From NCBI GenBank assembly GCA_012270485.1, contig JAAXIF010000020.1, forward strand, positions 214,967 to 278,966: a DNA stretch of 64,000 bases, given 5' to 3'. How positions within the stretch are numbered: the first letter of the stretch is position 1; the number at the start of each line of letters is the position of its first letter. This stretch comes from Sphingobacteriales bacterium. Its GTDB lineage: Bacteria; Bacteroidota; Bacteroidia; Chitinophagales; Chitinophagaceae. The notes beneath the pieces are model-generated. The model was not told where the DNA came from. It saw only the letters and a program-made list of their open reading frames with translations, and ran no database searches. The translations under genes and the position numbers were made by a program. This document shows, in pieces, positions 44,691 to 53,715 of the stretch.

Positions 44691-46538
44691 ATGAAGACGG
44701 ACAAGAATACGGTCATTGGCTTTGTTTTATTGGGTGTTTTGTTTTTTCTGTACTTCTGGTACAGCAATAAGCAACAAACGGCCCTGGTAGACATGAAAAA
44801 AAGGCAGGAAGACTCCATTGCCAGGGTGAATGCGGCAAAGTTACCTGTAGTGGATAGTGCATCACTTCAATTAGATTCTCTGAAAAGAGACTCACTGAGT
44901 AAAGTGATGATGGCCGGAGATTTTACGGCTGCTGCCTTGGGCACCGAATCTTTGGTTACCCTTGAGAATAGTTTGATGAAGATCACTTTTACCAATAAGG
45001 GCGGACAAGTAAAAGGGATTGAATTAAAAAAATACAGCAAAGCGGATAGCACTCCTGTTGTGTTATCTGATAAAAATAAGTTAGGTTATACCATTAACAC
45101 CGGTGCTAATCAATCTGCAAATACTGCTGAACTTTTCTTTACGGCTGCGGAGCCTATTAAGAAGGCGGATGGCAGTCAGGTGATCAATTTTACATTGTCA
45201 GCCGCGAATGGACAACAAATCAGTCATCAGTATATCATTTATCCGGATGCGTATATGATCGACTGGAATGTATCTCTTACCGGTGCAGATAAATTGTTGA
45301 GTCAGGGTGCTTTGAATATGAAATGGAATCTGGAAACCACTCAACTGGAACGTTCTGCAGAGTATGAGCGTCAGATGTCTAATATCTGTTTCTCGGAAGA
45401 CAATGAGTTTGATTATATCTCTGTGAATACAGAAAAACAGTTTGAAAAACCGGTACAATGGGTGAGTGTGGTGCAGCAATTTTTCAATCATACATTGATT
45501 GCTAAGAATAATTTTAATACCGGTGATGTAAAGTGGCAACGTAAAACAGATACTACTAACTCATTGGCAACCACAGAAACCAATCTTCAAATGAAATTGC
45601 CGGTAGCGGCAGCGGTGACTGTACCATTTCAATTGTATTATGGTCCGAGTGATTATGCAATATTGAAAAAGCAAGCACCTGAAATGGATCGTATTGTGAA
45701 TCTGGGGCGCGATATGTATTCTTTTGTTCGTCCGATCAATAAATATATCATCATGCCGGTATTCGATTTCTTTGCCGGTTTTGTATCCAATTATGGTTGG
45801 GTGGTATTGCTGTTAACGCTCTTTATTCGTTTGGTAACTTCACCATTAACATATAGCAGTTATCTCAGCGGTGCGAAAATGAAAGCACTCAGACCTGAGT
45901 TGGATACCATGCGCGAAAAATTCGGAGATGATAAACAAGGATTTGCCATGGAACAGATGAAACTGTTCCGCGAGGCAGGCGTTAATCCTTTGGGAGGCTG
46001 TATACCGGCGTTGTTACAGATTCCTATCTTCTTTGCCTTGTATAGCTTCTTTAATGCAAATATTGAATTGCGTGGACAGTCATTCCTTTGGAGTGAAGAT
46101 CTTTCATCGTATGATGTGATTGCTACTTTGCCTTTCTCTATTCCTTTAGGCTTTGGAGATCATATCAGTTTATTCACTATTACAGCGGTGATCACCAGCT
46201 TTTTGATTTCTATTTACAATATGAGTATGACACCAACACAGGATAATCCTATGTTGAAGTATATGCCTTATATATTTCCTTTTATACTCTTATTCATTTT
46301 CAACAGATTGCCGTCGGCATTGACTTGGTATTATACGGTTTCTAACCTGGTAACATTGGGATTACAATTTGTGATACAGAACTACATTATTAATCATGAC
46401 CTGATTCTTGCTAAGATTGAAGAAAAGCGTAAAGCACCCAAGAAGAAAAGCAAATGGCAAGAACGGTATGAACAAATGATGGAAAGTCAAAAGAAATTGC
46501 AGGATTTGAAAGAAAAAAATCAAAAAAGAAACAAATAG
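44691..46538 (+). CDS. yidC: Membrane protein insertase YidC
   Basis: 615 residues. Inserts and folds inner-membrane proteins with or without SecYEG. N-terminal helix VIGFVLLGVLFFLYFWYSN, then a large periplasmic P1 domain (~residues 40-350), then the conserved Oxa1/YidC core: WVVLLLTLFIRLVTSPLTYSSYLSGAKMKALRPE, FREAGVNPLGGCIPALLQIPIFFALYSF, YMPYIFPFILLFIFNRLPSALTWYYTVSNL. The tail is basic (KKKSKWQERYEQMM), suited to ribosome contact. ATG 44691 is supported by the promoter word just upstream; the longer frame starts in non-coding sequence. Terminator at 46575-46604. Confidence 0.96.
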   Translation: MKTDKNTVIGFVLLGVLFFLYFWYSNKQQTALVDMKKRQEDSIARVNAAKLPVVDSASLQLDSLKRDSLSKVMMAGDFTAAALGTESLVTLENSLMKITFTNKGGQVKGIELKKYSKADSTPVVLSDKNKLGYTINTGANQSANTAELFFTAAEPIKKADGSQVINFTLSAANGQQISHQYIIYPDAYMIDWNVSLTGADKLLSQGALNMKWNLETTQLERSAEYERQMSNICFSEDNEFDYISVNTEKQFEKPVQWVSVVQQFFNHTLIAKNNFNTGDVKWQRKTDTTNSLATTETNLQMKLPVAAAVTVPFQLYYGPSDYAILKKQAPEMDRIVNLGRDMYSFVRPINKYIIMPVFDFFAGFVSNYGWVVLLLTLFIRLVTSPLTYSSYLSGAKMKALRPELDTMREKFGDDKQGFAMEQMKLFREAGVNPLGGCIPALLQIPIFFALYSFFNANIELRGQSFLWSEDLSSYDVIATLPFSIPLGFGDHISLFTITAVITSFLISIYNMSMTPTQDNPMLKYMPYIFPFILLFIFNRLPSALTWYYTVSNLVTLGLQFVIQNYIINHDLILAKIEEKRKAPKKKSKWQERYEQMMESQKKLQDLKEKNQKRNK

Positions 46539-46574
46539 TCTTTCATTGATTTTCAGTCTATTATAAACTTTAAG

Positions 46575-46604
46575 AAAGCCCTACAACTCTTGTGGGGCTT
46601 TTTT
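46575..46604 (+). terminator. Terminator of yidC
   Basis: AAAGCCCTACAA-CTCT-TGTGGGGCTTT stem with T6, ~36 bases after the stop. Confidence 0.85.
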
Positions 46605-46650
46605 ATTAATCTTGGCATAGAATTCTGTTATGGTATATAAAATCGTTTGC

Positions 46651-47280
46651 ATGAAAAAGTTAATCGGATTGGTTGCCTTATTGATGATAGTGTTGAATGT
46701 TGTTGCACAGCAGCGTGTGGTTGCAGAATGTACCATTACTTATGCCATTAATATTGATGATTCTCAAGCAAGCAATGATGCCATCGCTTCTTTGAAATCG
46801 AGTAGTAAAACGGTGTTTATCAAAGGAGTGAACAGTAGAACAGACCTCATAAGTCCAACTTTTATGCAGTCCATGATCTATCAGAAAAATACCGGTACAG
46901 CTGCGATCTTACGTGAATTTGGAGCCAATAAGTTCATGACCAAGCTTGATGCGGCTAAATGGAAAGAAGAAAATAAAAAGTTTGAAGGCATGCGCATTGA
47001 GACGAGTTCTGAAACTAAAACGATTATTGGTTATGAATGTAAAAAAGTAAACTTGGTGATGTCTAACGGAAGTACTTTTTCAGTGTACTATACGCCTGCT
47101 ATTGTACCATCAGTGAAAGAATTTGAATACCAGTTTAAAGATATTCCCGGATTAGTACTTGAATCAGAAAGCATCGATGCAGAGGGAAATAAAATTCGTT
47201 ATACTGCGAAGCAAATCAATTTCAATCCGGTACCACCCTCAAAATTTGATATCCCAACAAGTGGGTACAGAATACTTTAA
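46651..47280 (+). CDS. Exported protein, DUF4412/GLPGLI-like
   Basis: 209 residues from ATG 46651. Signal peptide MKKLIGLVALLMIVLNVVA, then a beta-rich domain that opens ECTITYAINID and includes SSKTVFIKGVNSRTDL, TKTIIGYECKKVNLVMSNGSTFSVYYTPAIVPS and LESESIDAEGNKIRYTAKQI. The 'G-Y-[EK]-C-K-K' centre followed by 'YYTP' resembles GLPGLI/DUF4412 periplasmic proteins of Bacteroidota. Function unknown. A TTTG lies directly before the ATG (46646-46649); either the message is nearly leaderless or the promoter is further upstream. Confidence 0.7.
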   Translation: MKKLIGLVALLMIVLNVVAQQRVVAECTITYAINIDDSQASNDAIASLKSSSKTVFIKGVNSRTDLISPTFMQSMIYQKNTGTAAILREFGANKFMTKLDAAKWKEENKKFEGMRIETSSETKTIIGYECKKVNLVMSNGSTFSVYYTPAIVPSVKEFEYQFKDIPGLVLESESIDAEGNKIRYTAKQINFNPVPPSKFDIPTSGYRIL

Positions 47281-47293
47281 ATAAGGGATATTT

Positions 47294-47650
47294 CTAGCGT
47301 TGAGCTGGAGAAGGTGTTTTGAACTTGGGAACCTTTACTTTGAATTTGTAAGGATATACAAAGCTGGTGTTGCCATTATCATAACGTAATACAGAAGAAA
47401 CTTCAACACCGTTTTTCAAAGTTGATTGAGTTGTTACAGAGGCTGTACTCTTCAAGTGTAACGAATACTTAAGCGAAGAGTAAGAAGCAGCTTTCGCAGA
47501 CAAGTGATGCATATTTTTCAATGTATACTTGCTGTCTTTTGCTTTCTTTTCGGTAATGCCAGTTAATGTAAACGCAGCAAATGCCATTTGAACACCTACG
47601 ATGAGCAGGGATGCAAGAGCTATTTTTTTGATATGTTTACGAACTAACAT
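47294..47650 (-). CDS. Small exported basic protein, unknown
   Basis: 118 residues. A signal-like N-terminus (IKKIALASLLIVGVQMAFAAF) is followed by a Ser/Lys-rich domain (KAASYSSLKYSLHLKSTASVT, GVEVSSVLRYDNGNTSFVYPYKFKVKVPKF). Net charge is strongly positive. Not recognised. It is convergent with 46651-47280, with only 13 bases between the stops and no hairpin. Confidence 0.6.
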   Translation of the reverse strand: MLVRKHIKKIALASLLIVGVQMAFAAFTLTGITEKKAKDSKYTLKNMHHLSAKAASYSSLKYSLHLKSTASVTTQSTLKNGVEVSSVLRYDNGNTSFVYPYKFKVKVPKFKTPSPAQR

Positions 47651-47783
47651 TTGAACAAAAGTACTGATTTGTTAAATTAAAACATAATTATTATACTATT
47701 ATGTTAACGTTTCTGGATAAAAAAAGTTACGGGAAACTTGGAAAAAAGGTTTTTTAAGTCTATTTTAGGTAAACCCATTGAAG

Positions 47784-49205
47784 ATGAGAGAAAATCCGTA
47801 CCGCGAAGACAGAGAAGCCCTCAAAGAACTCCTCCAACAGTACCAGAATCTCAAACAAGGTCGTCACCACAGCTTTATTGAAGAAGATGCTTTTGAACGT
47901 ATTATAGATTATTACGATGAGAAAGACGATATCAATGAAGCACTTGAGGCTGCCGATATCGGATTGGAGCAGTATCCTTATTCTTCTCAATTGATGATCA
48001 AAAAGGCAGATTTATTGCTGGCATCCCGAAAATACAGGGAAGCTTTGGATGTATTGGAGAATGCCGAATTATACGATAGCAGCGATATCAACCTGTATAT
48101 TTTAAAAACAGACGCTTATCTGGCACTTGACCTGCAACCTAGGGCTGTGGAACTGTTAGAAGCGGCATTGGGTATGTTTGAAGGGGAGGAAAGACTGGAT
48201 TTATTGTTCGAATTGGCGGATGTGTACGACGATTATGAGGAATTTGACAAGGTTTTTGACTGTTTGAAACTGATATTGGAGGAAGATCCGTCCAATGAAG
48301 AGGCTTTATATAAAATTTGCTTTTGGACCGATTTCACAGGTCGCAATGAAGAAAGTATCCGTTTGCACCAGCAGATCATAGAAGAACAACCTTTTAGTGA
48401 ATTGGCATGGTTTAATTTGGCGGCTGCATATCAAGGGCTGAAATTGTATGAAAAAGCAATCGATGCCTATCAGTATGCAGTAGCCATTGATGAGAAGTTT
48501 GATTATGCTTATCGCAACATGGGCGATGCATATCTGCGTTTACGTAAATACAAAGAAGCCATTGATGTACTCGAGAAAGTATTGGAATTAACACGTCCGG
48601 AAGACGTGATCTATGAAGCCATTGGACATTGTTACCATAGAATGGGGAATTTTGCACAGGCTAGGTTTCACTATAAAAAAGCCGTTCACCTCAATCCTGA
48701 TGACAGTAAGCTGCACTATAAGATAGCTGTAACTTATATGTTAGAGGAACAATGGCAAAGTGCGGTGAAACAATTGGAGTTGGCCATGCGTATTCATCGT
48801 TCCATAACGGAGTACAATCTGGCCATGGGTGAATGCAAAATGAACTTGAATCAATTTAAAGATGCCATTCAATATTTTGGTACCGTTGTTCGTCAGAAAA
48901 CCAAGAATGTAGCAGGCTGGGAAGCGTTGATTCGATGTCTGATCAAAGCCGGTTTTCATGAAGAAGCCATTGAGCAATGTATTGCGGCTGCCAAAGCTAC
49001 AGATAACAAGCCTATCTTTTTATTTTACCACAGTGCCATGTTATTCATGCTTGGTAAATCCAAAGAAGGGTTGTTGAAATTAGAAGCAGCCATGGATAAA
49101 GCACCACGTTCGCTGAAGAAATTTATTGAACTCAATCCTTCTATATTGCAAAACAATCAGGTGGTGGATCTGGTAGCCCGGTATAAAAAAGGCAAAAAAA
49201 TATAA
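47784..49205 (+). CDS. Tetratricopeptide-repeat protein
   Basis: 473 residues, cytosolic (no signal). About ten TPR units run from residue ~30 to 430, for example YREALDVLENAELYD, YEKAIDAYQYAVAIDEKFDYAYRNMGDAYLRLRKYKEAI and FAQARFHYKKAVHLNPDDSKLHYKIA. Many aspartate and glutamate residues make the N-terminal half acidic. Start at ATG 47784; a TTG two codons earlier gives no benefit. TPR proteins are scaffolds; the partner is unknown. It stands alone between convergent and co-directional genes. Confidence 0.88.
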   Translation: MRENPYREDREALKELLQQYQNLKQGRHHSFIEEDAFERIIDYYDEKDDINEALEAADIGLEQYPYSSQLMIKKADLLLASRKYREALDVLENAELYDSSDINLYILKTDAYLALDLQPRAVELLEAALGMFEGEERLDLLFELADVYDDYEEFDKVFDCLKLILEEDPSNEEALYKICFWTDFTGRNEESIRLHQQIIEEQPFSELAWFNLAAAYQGLKLYEKAIDAYQYAVAIDEKFDYAYRNMGDAYLRLRKYKEAIDVLEKVLELTRPEDVIYEAIGHCYHRMGNFAQARFHYKKAVHLNPDDSKLHYKIAVTYMLEEQWQSAVKQLELAMRIHRSITEYNLAMGECKMNLNQFKDAIQYFGTVVRQKTKNVAGWEALIRCLIKAGFHEEAIEQCIAAAKATDNKPIFLFYHSAMLFMLGKSKEGLLKLEAAMDKAPRSLKKFIELNPSILQNNQVVDLVARYKKGKKI

Positions 49206-49287
49206 CAAGGCTAATCTTCTTCTAATTCTTTAGGGATGCTTAAATGGGCTGTTTAACTTATTTTTGCGTGCGAAAAAAACAACCTGC

Positions 49288-50052
49288 ATGAATTTTAACC
49301 TTTCTCAGATACCTGTAAGAACACAGCAACCTCGTACATCAGGCTTAACCATGGTCATGGACAAAGGACTTAGCATTAATGAAGTCCATAATTTCATGAG
49401 TGTTGGCAGACCCCATGTTGATATTGTGAAATTAGGATTCGGTACTTCCTTTGTTACACCCAATCTCCGTGAGAAAATTGAAGTGTACCATTCCTACAAT
49501 ATGCCCATTTATTTTGGGGGCACTCTTTTTGAAGCATTTCTGATCAGAAATCAATTTGAAGATTATATCAGTGTTTGTAAAGATTATGGTATTAAGTATA
49601 TGGAAGTGAGTGATGGTTCCATCAGTATTCCACATGCTGAAAAATGCGGGTATATTGAAAAACTTACACAGCATGGTACGGTATTGAGTGAAGTGGGAAG
49701 TAAAGATGCCGCACATATCATTCCTCCTTATAAATGGATCGAACTAATGCGTGCAGAACTGGAAGCAGGATCTTCCTATGTAATTGCAGAAGCTCGTGAG
49801 GCGGGTAATGTGGGTATCTACAGAGGTAGTGGTGAAGTAAGAGAAGGACTGGTACAAGAAATTCTAACACAAATACCAGAAGAGAAAATCATTTGGGAAG
49901 CACCACAAAAAGCACAACAATTGTATTTCTTGGAATTGATTGGTTGTAATGTAAACCTCGGAAATATTGCTCCTCATGAAATTCTTGCATTGGAAGCAAT
50001 GCGTATTGGGTTACGTGGGGATACTTTTGAATTGTATCTGAACAAGCTCTAA
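49288..50052 (+). CDS. Phosphosulfolactate synthase (ComA family)
   Basis: 254 residues, (beta/alpha)8 barrel. ComA adds sulfite to phosphoenolpyruvate to give phosphosulfolactate. Family signs: PRTSGLTMVMDKGLS, VDIVKLGFGTSFV, PIYFGGTLFEAFLIRNQ, YMEVSDGSISIP, VLSEVGSKD, YVIAEAREAGNVGIYRGSGEVR, WEAPQKAQQLYFLELIGCNVNLGNI and RIGLRGDTFEL. The enzyme starts coenzyme M synthesis in archaea and sulfolactate synthesis in Bacillus spores. In Bacteroidota a role in making cysteate for sulfonolipids is plausible but is inference. A TTTTTGCG word ~20 bases upstream may be the promoter. aroE follows after three bases. Confidence 0.9.
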   Translation: MNFNLSQIPVRTQQPRTSGLTMVMDKGLSINEVHNFMSVGRPHVDIVKLGFGTSFVTPNLREKIEVYHSYNMPIYFGGTLFEAFLIRNQFEDYISVCKDYGIKYMEVSDGSISIPHAEKCGYIEKLTQHGTVLSEVGSKDAAHIIPPYKWIELMRAELEAGSSYVIAEAREAGNVGIYRGSGEVREGLVQEILTQIPEEKIIWEAPQKAQQLYFLELIGCNVNLGNIAPHEILALEAMRIGLRGDTFELYLNKL

Positions 50053-50055
50053 TTC

Positions 50056-50790
50056 ATGAAACGTTATGGTTTGATTGGTTATCCATTGACACATTCCTTC
50101 TCTCAAAAATATTTTTCTGAAAAATTTTTGAAAGAAGGAATGACGGATCATGCATATGAGAACTTTCCGATTGAGTCCATTGCCGCATTAAAAGAAGTAC
50201 TTTCTTCTCACAAAGATCTTCGTGGGTTGAATGTGACCATTCCCTATAAAAAGGAAGTGCTGAGTTATTTGGACGAATCCTCACCCGCGGTTGAATTGAT
50301 TGGAGCCTGTAATTGTATCAAAATAACTGAAGAAAAAATTTCGGGATTTAATACAGATGTCATCGGCTTTGAAAAATCTTTACGCCCTTTTCTCAAACCT
50401 GAACATACAGCAGCTTTGATTTTAGGAACCGGTGGTGCTGCCGTAGCTGTGGCTTATGTGATGCAACAATTGGGCATTCGTTATCAATATGTATCCAGAC
50501 AAAGAGCAAAGAATAACATTACTTATACGGACTTAGATCAGCAAATCATCGAAGAACACACCCTCATTATCAATACTACGCCCCTTGGCATGTATCCATC
50601 GGTGAATGATTGCCCACCATTGCCTTATAGGTGGTTAAGTTCTAAACATCATTGCTTTGACCTCATCTACAATCCTGCAGAAACATTATTCCTACAAAAA
50701 GCAGCGGCACAAAAAGCCACTATTCAGAATGGGGCAGAAATGCTCATCATTCAAGCGGAAGAGAGTTGGCGGATTTGGAATGAGATTTAG
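50056..50790 (+). CDS. aroE: Shikimate dehydrogenase
   Basis: 244 residues, somewhat short for AroE (~270). Reduces 3-dehydroshikimate with NADPH in aromatic amino-acid synthesis. Seen: substrate motif YGLIGYPLTHSFSQKYF, catalytic Lys in GLNVTIPYKKEVLSY, GACNCIKI, GFNTDVIGFEKSL, the dinucleotide loop ILGTGGAAVAVAY, INTTPLGMYP, and the C-terminal NGAEMLIIQAEESWRIW. It starts three bases after the phosphosulfolactate synthase stop codon, so the two are co-transcribed; why they are paired is not obvious. Confidence 0.95.
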   Translation: MKRYGLIGYPLTHSFSQKYFSEKFLKEGMTDHAYENFPIESIAALKEVLSSHKDLRGLNVTIPYKKEVLSYLDESSPAVELIGACNCIKITEEKISGFNTDVIGFEKSLRPFLKPEHTAALILGTGGAAVAVAYVMQQLGIRYQYVSRQRAKNNITYTDLDQQIIEEHTLIINTTPLGMYPSVNDCPPLPYRWLSSKHHCFDLIYNPAETLFLQKAAAQKATIQNGAEMLIIQAEESWRIWNEI

Positions 50791-50887
50791 ATAAACAAAA
50801 TAAATGTCTTCTCCATTCATTTATTATATCACCTTATTCCTTCCATACAAAGTCAATATATCGCGATATGGTAGTATTGATGATTGC

Positions 50888-51322
50888 CTAAAGATGTTGC
50901 AGCTTCTGTAAAGCTTTTTCGGGTATTGAGGTTTTCTTTTTCGCAGAATAATCATAACAAATCATACCTGTTTTAGCTTTTCCTGCTAGAACAAGATCGT
51001 CTGTTTGAATAAGTTCAATTTTGTAAAATAAATCGAATCCCAATTTATCAAAATCAGCTGCACAAACTGAAATTCTTACTGTATCACCATGGTTGAGTTC
51101 TTTCTTGTACTCCAGCACAGCATCTGCCATAATCAGTCCTACACCTGCAAAAGACAATTCCTGGTATCCATGTTGCATTAAAAACTGTTGCCTGGCTTCA
51201 TGTATCAAAGCAAGAAATACATCATTACCTACATGTCCACCATAATTGAGATCAGTGATACGAATTTTTATATCGGTGTGGAAATGAAAATGATCCGGTA
51301 ACGTTATTTTGATACGATTCAT
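50888..51322 (-). CDS. Hotdog-fold acyl-CoA thioesterase
   Basis: 144 residues. 4-hydroxybenzoyl-CoA thioesterase/YbgC-like: IRITDLNYGGHVGNDVFLALIHEARQQFL, where the catalytic-region aspartate of the family (D-x-[DN]-x-x-x-H-x-N-N) is represented by DLNYGGHVGND. Then AVLEYKKELNHGDTVRI and LVLAGKAKTGMICYD. Likely hydrolyses short or aromatic acyl-CoAs. The start overlaps the stop of rdgB by four bases, so the two are translationally coupled. Confidence 0.85.
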   Translation of the reverse strand: MNRIKITLPDHFHFHTDIKIRITDLNYGGHVGNDVFLALIHEARQQFLMQHGYQELSFAGVGLIMADAVLEYKKELNHGDTVRISVCAADFDKLGFDLFYKIELIQTDDLVLAGKAKTGMICYDYSAKKKTSIPEKALQKLQHL

Positions 51323-51906
51323 AATACGGGTTGTTGTTGTAGAAATTCAATCAATTGAACAATGGCTTTTTTTCTATGACTGAATTGATTTTTTTCTGCC
51401 ATACTCATTTCCGCAAAGCTGTTATTACTGCCCTTGGGAATAAAAATAGGATCATAGCCAAAACCACCAGTTCCTTTTTGAATGGATGTTATATACCCTT
51501 CACAAATACCCTCAAATTGATATTCTTTTCCTTCCCAAATAAGCGATACTACAGTTCTGAAACGCGCAGTTCTTTCCGGATGATCGCCAAGCTTTGATAA
51601 TAGTTTATCGATATTGGCTTGAAAGTTTTTTTCTTCACCTGCATACCTGGCACTTTTAACACCGGGTTCACCTTGTAAAGCGTCTACTTCCAAACCGGTG
51701 TCTTCACTGAAAACATTTTGATGGGTAAGTTGATAAATGACTGATGATTTTTCTGTGGCATTGGCTTCCAAGCTGTCATGCGGTTCAGGAATATCAATAT
51801 CGATACCAGCTTCCCTTAAAGTGATGACACGGATATTCTTTCCAATGATGGAATTGATCTCATCAACCTTGTGCTGGTTATTCGTGGCAAAAACAAGTGT
51901 ATGCAT
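51319..51906 (-). CDS. rdgB: RdgB/Ham1 non-canonical purine NTP pyrophosphatase
   Basis: 195 residues. Removes dITP and XTP from the nucleotide pool. Family motifs: LVFATNNQHKVDEI at the N-terminus, SEDTGLEVDALQGEPGVKSARYAG (metal and substrate loop), GFGYDPIFIPKG, and SHRKKAIVQL near the end. Length normal. Middle gene of a compact minus-strand cluster (HolD-like, rdgB, thioesterase) with a single-base gap upstream and a four-base overlap downstream. Confidence 0.95.
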   Translation of the reverse strand: MHTLVFATNNQHKVDEINSIIGKNIRVITLREAGIDIDIPEPHDSLEANATEKSSVIYQLTHQNVFSEDTGLEVDALQGEPGVKSARYAGEEKNFQANIDKLLSKLGDHPERTARFRTVVSLIWEGKEYQFEGICEGYITSIQKGTGGFGYDPIFIPKGSNNSFAEMSMAEKNQFSHRKKAIVQLIEFLQQQPVL

Positions 51907-51907
51907 A

Positions 51908-52438
51908 CTATAGATTGAACATGTTTTTTAGACTTAACCATAACTTACTTTTTTCAAGTTTGGCTTCTCTGCTATCGCCCATCATGGTATGAAATGATGG
52001 GGCAAATAGAAGAGAGCATTGGTCATACAGTTGAACCTGGTAAAGCGGTAATTTGAATGGCATTCGTATCAGTGATGCTTCAATATCAAAAAGGATCATA
52101 TACTTTGGAGTAAGCCACTCTTTTATTGCCGGGTAAGAAAGGGGGTGATTGGCTAAGTTCACAATGGCAACATCACCCAAATTCAGTTTACATGCAGTGA
52201 GTATAGCAGATAAAAATTGCAAAGCCTGGTCATTTACAAAAACGGCTTCTTTGTCTGATACCAGAATCGTGATTTTTTTCTGGTTATTTCCCAAAAATTC
52301 CGGCTCTTTTGTATCTGATACAACCGTTTTTTCCTCAACTTTATTGTAGACAGATGGTTCATTTACAATGACCAAATGATGCTTATAAAGATCGGGTAAC
52401 ACGAAATCAGGTAATCTCATATCATTGTTGTCGGTCAT
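51908..52438 (-). CDS. Uncharacterised protein, possibly DNA polymerase III psi-like
   Basis: 176 residues, not confidently recognised. An acidic N-terminal third is followed by a compact alpha/beta domain (ITILVSDKEAVFVNDQALQFL, LGDVAIVNLANHPL, KYMILFDIEASLIRMPFKLPLYQVQ, SLLFAPSFHTMMGD). It ends in KSKLWLSLKNMF. The last two elements, 'APS...' and a K-x-x-LW-x-x-L helix, match how HolD (psi) ends, and the gene leads a cluster with a nucleotide-pool enzyme. The assignment is tentative. It has no signal peptide. The stop is followed at once by rdgB. Confidence 0.55.
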   Translation of the reverse strand: MTDNNDMRLPDFVLPDLYKHHLVIVNEPSVYNKVEEKTVVSDTKEPEFLGNNQKKITILVSDKEAVFVNDQALQFLSAILTACKLNLGDVAIVNLANHPLSYPAIKEWLTPKYMILFDIEASLIRMPFKLPLYQVQLYDQCSLLFAPSFHTMMGDSREAKLEKSKLWLSLKNMFNL

Positions 52439-52501
52439 TCTGTAAATATTAACAGTTGTTAGTTTTCTTTTTTTTCGTTTCTTTGCGCCAAATATAGAAT
52501 T

Positions 52502-53566
52502 ATGACAGCAGCACTAGACATAAACATCACGAAAGTTGAGACAAGTAAGTTACTGGATATGACGCTGGAAAACATCCCTTTTGGAAGATATTTTACAGAT
52601 CATATGTTGGAAGCGGACTATGAGAACGGAGAGTGGAAAAATGTGGAGATTAAACCCTACCAACCTTTATTATTAGAACCATCAGTAGCTGCGCTTCATT
52701 ATGGACAAGCTATTTTCGAAGGGATCAAAGCCTATAAAGACAAAGACGGTAATGTTGCCATTTTCCGTCCACAAGATAATTTTAAACGTTTCAATATTTC
52801 GGCTGAGCGTATGCAAATGCCGGTGGTACCTGAGGAAATCTTTATGGAGGGTATGCGGATGCTGATTGACTTAGATAAGAACTGGGTACCTTCTATGAAG
52901 GATCACTCACTCTACATCAGGCCTTTTATGTTTTCATCTGATCCAGTGATCGGTGTAAAACCCTCTGAGTCATATAAATTCATGATCATATTGAGTCCAA
53001 CAGGTCCCTACTACACCGCACCTATGAAGATTTATGTGGAGGAGAAATATACCAGAGCTGCACCGGGTGGGGTTGGTTTTTCGAAAAATGCAGGTAATTA
53101 CGGAGCCAGCATGTTGGCAACTGCTTTGGCAAAGAAAGCGGGTTATGATCAAGTACTTTGGACTGATGCTTTTGAACATAAATACTTGCAGGAAGTTGGT
53201 ACAATGAATGTCTTTTTCATTATTGGCAATACAGCTGTTACCCCTTCTTTAGAAGAGGGAACTATTTTGGCAGGTGTTACCAGAGATAGTGCCATGACTG
53301 TATTGAAGGATATGGGTTTTGAAGTGATAGAGAAAAAGATCAGTATTGAAGACCTGATGGATGCGCATCGTGCGGGTATCTTATACGAAGTATTTGGAAC
53401 CGGCACCGCAGCTACCATTTCTTTGATCAAAGAATTGCGTTATAAAGATTATGTAATGCATTTTGATACAGACAAATGGAAAACAGCTCCTGAATTAAAA
53501 CAAAGACTCAATGATATTCGTGAGGGCAGAGCAGCAGATACACATGGTTGGATGTATCAGGTTTAA
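52502..53566 (+). CDS. ilvE: Branched-chain amino-acid aminotransferase
   Basis: 354 residues, class IV PLP aminotransferase; last step of Leu, Ile and Val synthesis and first step of their degradation. Seen: PFGRYFTDHMLEADY, LHYGQAIFEGIKAYKD, RPQDNFKRFNISAERMQMP, LYIRPFMFSSDP, PLP lysine K195 in SKNAGNYGAS, EHKYLQEVGTMNVFFI and TGTAATISLI. It is the larger, eukaryote-like BCAT type rather than the ~310-residue E. coli type. A TTCTTTGC word ~20 bases upstream may be the promoter. Divergent from the HolD-like gene. Confidence 0.94.
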   Translation: MTAALDINITKVETSKLLDMTLENIPFGRYFTDHMLEADYENGEWKNVEIKPYQPLLLEPSVAALHYGQAIFEGIKAYKDKDGNVAIFRPQDNFKRFNISAERMQMPVVPEEIFMEGMRMLIDLDKNWVPSMKDHSLYIRPFMFSSDPVIGVKPSESYKFMIILSPTGPYYTAPMKIYVEEKYTRAAPGGVGFSKNAGNYGASMLATALAKKAGYDQVLWTDAFEHKYLQEVGTMNVFFIIGNTAVTPSLEEGTILAGVTRDSAMTVLKDMGFEVIEKKISIEDLMDAHRAGILYEVFGTGTAATISLIKELRYKDYVMHFDTDKWKTAPELKQRLNDIREGRAADTHGWMYQV

Positions 53567-53570
53567 TGGG

Positions 53571-53600
53571 GTATGGCTTATAGTCCATGGGATATGGAGT
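53571..53600. repeat. Family B fragment after ilvE
   Basis: GTATGGCTTATAGTCCATGG and GATATGGAG. A short, degenerate copy located between the ilvE stop and the family C hairpin, the same order as at 34813-34896. Confidence 0.65.
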
Positions 53601-53676
53601 AGGAGGTCTTAATAGTAAAATATAGAGCTTGAGATTTGCTTGCATGAAAAGTTGCTCTATCGAGTTCGAAATAAAA

Positions 53677-53708
53677 AGAGGTTGTGTCAGACTTTTGATA
53701 CAGCCTCT
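53677..53708. terminator. Family C bidirectional terminator
   Basis: AGAGGTTGTGTC-AGACTTTT-GATACAGCCTCT with T-runs on both strands, placed between the convergent ilvE and the large T9SS protein gene. Confidence 0.85.
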
Positions 53709-53715
53709 TTTTTGT

